DNA of 64,000 nucleotides from contig NC_091293.1 in assembly GCF_038502225.1 (NCBI RefSeq), positions 1,624,592 through 1,688,591 on the forward strand, given 5' to 3'. Shown here piece after piece: positions 57,515-64,000 of the stretch. Origin of the DNA: Cherax quadricarinatus (lineage: Eukaryota > Arthropoda > Malacostraca > Decapoda > Parastacidae). A program made the translations under genes and the position numbers. Every line of letters starts with the position of its first letter. Position 1 is the first letter of the stretch. The notes below the pieces were generated by a model that was given only the letters and a program-made list of their open reading frames with translations, was not told where the DNA came from and searched no databases.

Positions 57515-58452
57515 ATGGTGAAGGAAGCAGACATTCTCGATTCTGGTAAGCGAGACATTTTATTTTGCTAAAAACTTCTCTTTGAATATTAACGAAACAA
57601 ACGAGTGCAAGAGACTTATAATAATTTTTAAAGTTGAGTCTCTTTTTTCAACAGTTTTCACTGCACCAGTCAGAATTTGTAAAGTTTTTGATTTTATCGG
57701 CTGGTAGATTGGATACTTCTCTTTGAATATTAACGAAACAAAACGAGCGCAAGAGACTTATAATAATTTTAAAGTTGAGTCTCCTTTTTTTTCTTCAACA
57801 GTTTTCACTGGACCAGTCAGAATTTGTAAAGTTTTGATTTTATCGGCTGGTAGATTGGAAGGGAAGGAACACACCGGCTTCAAACTCCTAAAGCAGTGTC
57901 ATTGTGATGATAGCAGGAAACGCAAACAAAGACTTCCTCAGGAAAGGGTATGTCTTTCTATGTTCCCTCCTTTGGTAGATTAGAGACGAGTCCCACTCCT
58001 TTATTTGAAAGTGATAAATATGTTCTCTTTATGACTTACAGCCTGTGGAAGATGGGATCAGTTCATCTGATATAGAGGAGCCTATGAAGAAAGAACCAGA
58101 TCTCGACAACGATGAAACGCAGAGCCTTCCCTCATGTCAGTCTGATGACCTCGTTGTGGACCTCTCTACGCTCGATACTGCTCAATCTGATGACTCTGTT
58201 GAGGTCACTGCCGCGGCGGGTGCTGAACAAACTGGCGACCTTGAAGCGCACCCTGACGGTCAGTCGGAGAAGGAAGGGAAAACCCCCGACGTGAGAGTAA
58301 ATGCTGGAGATGGAGTAAAGCCGGCAGGTGGAGTAAAGACGGCAGATGGAGTAAAGGCAGATGATGATGTACCTGAAAAGGAAATCATTTTCGAGCGGGA
58401 GGTTATCAATCTTACAGAAAGTGAACAGGAGGAGCGCAGTCATTCAGTCTAA
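57515..58452 (+). CDS. Three-exon acidic nuclear protein with NLS and SUMO-interaction-like motifs
   Basis: Exons inferred at 57515-57545, 57802-57947 and 58042-58452. Donors are CTG|GTAAGC and AGG|GTATGT. Acceptors are CTTCAACAG and ACTTACAG after T-rich tracts. Phases match throughout, giving 588 nt and 195 residues. Exon 2 carries 'CHCDDSRKRKQR' (basic NLS-like). Exon 3 is acidic with 'LVVDLSTLD' and 'EVINLTESEQEE', each a hydrophobic core with acidic flank like a SUMO-interaction motif, plus short 'DGVK' repeats. AATAAA lies at 58534-58539. No family recognised. A role in host nuclear control is speculative. Confidence 0.65.
57570..57868 (+). repeat. Tandem duplication of intron-1 end and exon-2 start
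   Basis: Two copies of about 145 bp (57570-57714 and 57715-57868). Each has CTCTTTGAATATTAACGAAA, a T-rich tract, CAACAG and TTTTCACTG. The first copy has an extra T (GTTTTTGAT versus GTTTTGAT), so using its acceptor would hit an early TAG; only the second acceptor keeps the frame. Confidence 0.85.
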
Positions 58453-58533
58453 CCAGTAAAACTCGCACAGTTTCGCCCCTTTGCTCGCGCTAAAAAACTT
58501 TGCACAGCTTTTTTGCCCTTTTGTATGTGAATT

Positions 58534-58539
58534 AATAAA
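58534..58539 (+). promoter_or_regulatory. Poly(A) signal for the rightmost gene
   Basis: AATAAA 82 nt downstream of the stop at 58452. Confidence 0.5.
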
Positions 58540-58846
58540 AATATTGACAAACTCTGATTTTTATTTACATATAACTATATATTACTATCTTCTCTAGTCT
58601 AAACATATATATATAAACAATATCGCACCACTTAAGCCTCTCCCCATCTGAGAGTGGGTAAGAGGAAAATGTATATGTCAAAGTTCCTATAAGAGCTCTA
58701 TCAGCATAAAGGTCTTCCCTAGATGACCTTTTCTCACTGCTTTAAGCCTCCCCCACCTGGAAAGATCTAGCAGCTGGCAAGAATAAACACTACCGTAGTA
58801 CCCGGAAGAACCTTTTTTTGCTGAGGTACGGACGGGCGAGCAACAC
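58540..58846. other. Right subterminal spacer
   Basis: AT-rich then mixed sequence, no gene. Two AAGCCTC.CCCC motifs occur near 58635 and 58744. Confidence 0.5.
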
Positions 58847-59654
58847 TCCCTCGGGGGACCAGCTACCCATCCATTACCGCGTTCTTTAAACCCAGCAGTG
58901 TTGTGAAGTAGCAACAGTCGCGTCAGTGAGTCGCAGCCCCGGGAAGGGGGGGGGGACTCCCTCGGAGATGGTAAGCTTGTACCCAGTCACCTGAATCCTT
59001 TGTACTGCCTCTCCCATCTATCAGAGTGATTGAGTTTGGGGAGTCAGAAGTGATCATTACCTACCTTCTTATACTTAGTAATTACACAGAAATAAGTCTC
59101 TCTATCCCCTTGGGGGATGTTTAAACATATTAAACTTGTACCCCTGACAGCACCTGAGCTTATGCAGACCACCCATTATCACATTCTTTTCCACACTCAT
59201 TATCCTGGGAATCTGCCACCTGCACACCTGAATCCTTTGTACTGCCTCCCCCATCTATCAGAGTGATTGAGTTTGGGGAGTCAGAAGTGATCATTACCTA
59301 CCTTCTTATACTTAGTAATTACACAGAAATAAGTCTCTCTATCCCCTGGGGGGATGATTAAACATATTAAACTTGTACCCCTGACAGCACCTGAGCTTAT
59401 GCAGACCACCCATTATCACATTCTTTTCCACACTCATTATCCTGGAATCTGCCACCTGCACACCTGAATCCTTTGTTCTACTTTATGTACCTACTTATTA
59501 ATGTATAGGAATAAGACTCTCTATCCCCTTGGGGCATGATTAAACATATTAAACACATACCCTGTCAGCCCTAAGGTCATACAGACCCCATCATTATCTC
59601 ATTTTCCATGGTCATTATCCGGCAGTGTTTCTAGATCTACCAAATTACACTACT
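58847..59654. repeat. Polinton right terminal inverted repeat
   Basis: 808 bp, the reverse complement of the left TIR but with one fewer 237-bp subunit. The inner limit is where TCCCTCGGGGGACC (left GGTCCCCGAGGGA) ceases to match. Outermost bases are CCAAATTACACTACT. Confidence 0.93.
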
Positions 59655-59660
59655 GTTACT
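59655..59660. repeat. Target site duplication, right (GTTACT)
   Basis: Identical to 42361-42366. Confidence 0.93.
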
Positions 59661-59950
59661 GATTTTACCTTCTACCTATTCTACAATTATTATTACCACT
59701 ATCACCTTCCTTCATTGCCCTTTCTTTCTCTTGTGGCAAAAAACTACCCCATCTACTTTCTACTGCCACTACTTCTACTACTGCTTCCACTTTCATCATT
59801 AATATTACTTCTTTTTCTTCCTCTCTTTCTCCCGTCCCTGTCCACTTCTGTGTCACTCATTCTCTTCTGTCAGTGTGACTTGTGAATGGTTCATATCGGA
59901 CCGATATTTCCCTATAAGCTTTTTCTCTCCTACGTGCGGGTTATTTATGA
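59661..59950 (+). repeat. Right host flank: inverted copy of the left-flank repeat
   Basis: TTGTGGCAAAAAACTACCCC ... TCACTCATTCTCTTCTGTCA ... CGGACCGA ... GCGGGTTAT corresponds, inverted and diverged, to 41340-41880. The hammerhead-like core is decayed here (CGGACCGATATTT). Confidence 0.6.
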
Positions 59951-60275
59951 ATTTTAGTGGTTTTCTATAGATAATAGAAGTTATCAATGTTGGCAAATAG
60001 AGTTAGTTGTTTGTAGTAATGTGAAGTAATTATGATGTTTTGTATGCTTGCACACTCACCAGAATGTAGTTACTGATCTTAAACATAGATGTTATATTTA
60101 TTTAGTTATGCTTGGAATGTTGTTTATTTGATTTTATTGTACTTTCTTCGTGTACTTGATGTGATTATTTTTATTAGGTGTTAGAACATTTATAAATTTA
60201 GATCGTAAAGCATATTAAATAGAATTTATTCACAAAAAATCAGGATTATCTCTCCTGTCCTCACCTTTTTGATTA
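59951..60275. other. Unassigned sequence
   Basis: T/G-biased AT-rich sequence, no gene. Confidence 0.5.
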
Positions 60276-60524
60276 AGGGGGAGGGCAGGTGGGGAGGGCA
60301 GGTGGGGAGGGCAGGTGGGAAGGGCAGGTGGGAAGAGCAGGTGAGAAGGGCAGGTGGGGAGGGCAGGTGGGGAGGGCAGGTGGGAAGGGCAGATGGGGAG
60401 GGCAGGTGGGAAGGACAGGTGGGGAGGGCAGGTGGGAAGGACAGGTGGGGAGGGCAGGTGGGAAGGGCAGATGGGGAGGGCAGGTGGGAAGGGCAGGTGG
60501 GGAGGGCAGGTGGGAAGGGCAGGT
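60276..60524. repeat. G-rich 14-bp minisatellite (GGTGGGGAGGGCAG)
   Basis: About 17 copies, mostly GGTGGGGAGGGCA or GGTGGGAAGGGCA. Runs of three to four G recur every few bases on the plus strand, giving G-quadruplex potential. Confidence 0.95.
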
Positions 60525-62190
60525 GTTGGAGAGAGTGTCGGAAAGTGTGTTGGAGGGTGCGAGTTGTCAATAGAAAGAATGTCTATGATTAATAGTAAGT
60601 TTATTAAGGTATAGTTTAACATAACCACAGTTATTATACCTAGTAACATATGTGTAAATTATCTTGGATAATCCCACTGGTGTCCTTGACCACTGTGGAA
60701 TATAATATTAATTTTGTGAAATATGTCTATACTGAATGTTTTAATTAATACGTACTTGTAAACCGGGAAAAGTGTGAGTAAGAGTGGAGTAAAAAAAATA
60801 TGATGTGATATGTAGAAATAAATGTGGTAGAGAACTATTCCTCGAGGTGACTGAAAGAAGTGTGTAGTGTTAAGGGGAGCAGTGGAGATTCTCAGAAAAT
60901 ATTAAGTCTTGGCTGGATATAGTGTGCATAGACAGAAAAAATATTTACTCAGGATTAGAGGATTTCCTGAGCTGGATATACATAGGGACTCTGGTTCCAA
61001 GGAAATGGAAAGTTGTTGGAGATGTGGAGGGGTATTGAATTGACGGAAATGGAGGTGGAAGGAATTTTCCTAGAAGAGTGGGGTCAAGAAGCTTACTGAA
61101 GCAACTTTCCGAAGGTCAGTTTGCTATAGGATAAGAAAGGTATTAGGATCCAAGGAAATTTAGCAGGCACAATTTACAGGGGAGAAAAAGGTTCCAGGAA
61201 CTGGAAAATGGGACTCGGAATCCATGAAAATGGAGATTAGTAGGAGAGGAGGAGAAGGAGGTTGTTAAGATCAAGGGGAATGGAGGTGCGAGGACTCGAG
61301 AGCGAGTGATTCATGGAGTGGTTGTGATGGCAGGTTTGGTGATGTGATGTCGAATTGTGATGTCGAAGCTTTGGTATATTTGAGAAGCTTAGCAATAAAA
61401 TGTCACAACAATGAAGATTCAGAAACACTGCAGTATGTGTGTGTTATTTTTTTGCGCGAATATTATGCACAGAATAATGAGTAATGAAATCAGATGCATG
61501 AGTTGTGGTACAAAAATAATCATTAAAATAATGAAAGAAGAGTGTTGAAACTGTTTTGTTATGTATATATACTGTATATATGAAAGGAAAAATGCTTGAT
61601 CAACAAGACTGAAGAACAGCTTGAAGGATGGTAGAATAGAAAAGGAGACACAAATGTTAACGTTTTTCCCTGACAGTGGGCTTGATCAAGTCACTCAGCA
61701 GGCAGACATACGCATGTTGTATCAGAGTGAGTAAAGGAAAGTGGTTTGTGAAATCTGGCTTGCTGTTGGAGTGTGACAACGGAAATTATCTATGAATGGA
61801 TTCGGGAAATCCGTTTAGCAAGGCTTCAGTTTTTGATGTCAACAGTTGTGAAGACGATGCAGATGGTGCGACTCACTGAATTATTCAACAGTCTGGCTCG
61901 TGAATTATTTGAAAAAAGAAAAGATAGGGTATTAGTGATAATCAATATAATTTACTTTTTGGATAAAAAACAAGATATAAACCAGCGAAATAGCTACAAA
62001 TTACAGCAATCCATAACAATTTCCGTATTAAGTGAGAAATATATAATATGTGAAGAATATACATAATTATACTCTAGACTGTCATATAGAATCCAGAGAA
62101 CAAACACTATGTCAACTTCTCAATGTTGTTAAAGAATCGACGACTCAACACCTCAACAACACCTATAAAAGTGTTGCCGGAACTGCACCA
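60525..62190. other. Unassigned region with one PLE-type motif
   Basis: No coding signature; frame 61773-62066 is unremarkable. On the minus strand, 61662-61690 reads CTTGATCAAGCCC, ACTGTCA, GGGAAAAAC, resembling the hammerhead-like hairpins elsewhere with GAAA diverged. Confidence 0.5.
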
Positions 62191-62194
62191 CTTA

Positions 62195-63262
62195 CTAGAG
62201 GGTCCAGTTTCCCCAGTCACTGAGGGTCCAGTTTTCCCAGTCACTAGAGGGTCTACTTTCCCCAGTTACTAGAGGGGCTAGTTTTCCCATTTAATAGAGG
62301 GTCTAGTTTCCCCAGTTATTATAGTTTCTATTTTCCCCAGTTACTAGAGGGTCTAGTTTCCCCAGTTACTAGAGGGTCCAGTTTTCCCAGTCATTAGAGG
62401 GTCTACTTTCCCCAGTTACTAGAGGGTCTAGTTTTCCCAGTTACTAGAGGGTCTACTTTCCCCAGTTAATAGAGAGTCTAGTTTCCCCAGTTATTAGAGG
62501 GTCTATTTTCCCCAGTTACTAGAGGGTGTAGTTTCCCCAGTTACTAGAGGGTCCAGTTTTCCCAGTCACTAGAATGTCTAGTTTCCCCAGTTACTAGAGA
62601 GGCTAGTTTTCCCAGTTAATATAGAGTCTACTTTCCCCAGTTAATGGAGAGTCTAGTTTCCCCAGTTATTAGAGGGTCTACTTTCCCCAGTTACACGAGG
62701 GTCTAGTTTCCCCAGTTACTAGAGGGTCTAGTTTTCCCAGTTACTAGAGGGTCTAGTTTCCCCAGTTATTAGAGGGTCTACTTTCCCCAGTTACTAGAGG
62801 GTCTACTTTCCCCAGTTACTAAAGGGTCTACTTTCCCCAGTTACTAGAGGGTCTAGCTTTCCCAGTAACTAGAGGGTCTAGTTTCCTAGGTTACTAGAGG
62901 GTCTATTTTCCCCAGTTAATAGAGAGTCTAGTTTTCCCAGTTATTAGAGGGTCTATTTTCCCCAGTTACTAGAGGGTCTAGTTTTCCCAGTTACTAGAGG
63001 GTCTAGTTTTCCCAGTTACTAGAGGGTCTAGTTTCCCAAGTTACTAGAGGGTCTAGTTTCCCCAGTTACCAGAGGGACTAGTTTTCCCAGTTACTAGCGG
63101 GTCTAGTTTTCCCAGTTTCTAGAGGGTCTACTTTCCCCAGTTACTAGAGGGTCTACTTTCCCCAGTTACTAGAGAGTCTAGCTTTTCCAGTTACAGAGGG
63201 TCTACTTTCCCCAGTTACTAGAGAGTCTAGCTTTTCCAGTTACAGAGGGTCTACTTTCGCAG
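62195..63262. repeat. 25-bp minisatellite (GTCTAGTTTCCCCAGTTACT + AGAGG)
   Basis: About 42 copies with TTTTCCC/TTTCCCC and TAGTTT/TACTTT variants. Confidence 0.97.
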
Positions 63263-64000
63263 TTACTAGAATGCTTAGTTTTCACGGTTACTAGCTCTTT
63301 CAGGGTTTTGCGACGTACTAGTTCGGCTTACGCACCAGGGTTATTGACGTACTAGAACGCCTAGATTCTAACTCCTTGAAATCTAGTGAGAGAAAGCTGG
63401 TAGGCCTAAATATGAAAGAATGGGTCTATGTGGTCAGTGTGCACAGTATAAAAAAAACTGCAGCACACAGTGCGTAATGAGAAAAAAAACTTTATGATTT
63501 TTGACTAAAACTACGACTTTGCACTGTATTTTCGTATAGTATTTATGGTTGTATTCTAGTTTTCCTGGTCTCATTATATAGAATAGAAAGCATTTTACAA
63601 AAATCGAGATGATTTTGATTGGTTTCACAATGAAAAGTACCTGGAAATTGAGCTCAAAGTAGCAAAAATGTTTGATTTTTACCGAAGTTCAAAAGTAAAC
63701 AAATTATGCCAAGCATCCAATACACGTCAACTGGTGAGTCTAATATTCTTTCACAAGTGCGCTGATATTATTTGCAGCTTTTCTACACTAATGCAGTAGT
63801 ATGAATAACAATAAATCTTCTATTTATTGTGAGAATAAAAATTCAAAGTGGAAAGCAAAACAAATGTAAAAGGGGCCTGGGGACGTGACTAACGAACAGA
63901 AAACTTGTTATTTTAGTGCCAGGAATATCTGTCTTGTTTATTGTGGACCCTGTTTGGAAACTGGCATCTTCTGAAATTTGTGTGAAATTGGCAAACTTGC
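63263..64000. other. Unassigned sequence
   Basis: ACGTACTAG appears twice (near 63312 and 63348) around a short spacer. Otherwise no gene or repeat seen. Confidence 0.5.

Larger units (their letters stand above)
42367..59654. mobile_element. Polinton/Maverick element, 17,288 bp
   Basis: Bounded by a perfect 6-bp target duplication, termini AGTAGTGTAATTTGG / CCAAATTACACTACT, and long TIRs. It encodes the diagnostic set: protein-primed PolB, DDE integrase with chromodomain, A32-like ATPase, adenain-like protease, and major and minor jelly-roll capsid genes, plus at least five accessory frames. PolB runs left; everything else runs right from a divergent promoter region (48.4-49.28 kb). Autonomous replication and virion formation are inferred from the gene set. 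At least three structural or accessory genes carry breaks in this copy. Confidence 0.97.

Overview
The window looks like repeat-dense intergenic DNA from an arthropod, most likely a decapod crustacean (inference). It holds no recognisable single-copy host gene. Instead it carries tRNA-derived SINEs with A and B boxes, Penelope-like elements (PLEs) with GIY-YIG domains, several LINE clades, a Ty3/gypsy fragment, a Tigger fossil, TA-rich microsatellites, more than ten separate minisatellites or satellites, and one long Polinton/Maverick DNA transposon. No bacterial features, canonical tRNA, rRNA or CRISPR were seen.

Layout. 1-5.5 kb: two opposed PLE copies, their pLTR repeats, TA arrays and a small inverted-repeat element that always abuts TA arrays. 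5.5-8.3 kb: LINE remnants. 8.3-12.4 kb: minisatellites, PLE debris and a Tigger 3' end. 13.0-21.65 kb: a 32-bp satellite of about 270 copies with a ~2.79-kb block repeated in tandem. 21.65-30.8 kb: a nested insertion, in which a Ty3/gypsy element whose integrase lies upstream of RT was split by a Tx1-like LINE (12-bp target duplication AAATAAATTATT) and by two SINEs. 30.8-42.3 kb: minisatellites of 40, 22, 30 and 22 bp, a LINE 3' end, a SINE and a second PLE family. 59.7-64 kb: the mirrored flank of the Polinton, a G-rich array, a 25-bp minisatellite and unassigned sequence.

The main biological unit is the Polinton at 42367-59654 (17,288 bp). It has a perfect 6-bp target duplication (GTTACT), AG...CT termini and ~0.8-1.05-kb terminal inverted repeats built from 237-bp subunits. 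Leftward it encodes protein-primed DNA polymerase B. Rightward it encodes a packaging ATPase, a chromodomain integrase, small virion-like proteins, a possible macrodomain-like protein, a minor capsid/penton protein, a pVI/core-like protein, a major capsid protein, an adenain-like protease and a spliced nuclear acidic protein. Polymerase and integrase would replicate and insert the element; ATPase, capsids, protease and pVI-like protein are a virion morphogenesis set. Polymerase, integrase, ATPase, protease and minor capsid are open. The major capsid gene has one frame break, the macrodomain-like gene has tandem stops, and a third gene is split at two poly-A tracts.

Points beyond a routine annotation are: an upstream zinc-finger exon for the polymerase; a three-exon gene with a duplicated, dead splice acceptor; hairpins resembling hammerhead ribozyme cores, with covarying stems, in several PLE-type repeats; and a minisatellite apparently born from a SINE body. 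All family calls come from reading motifs; no database search was possible.
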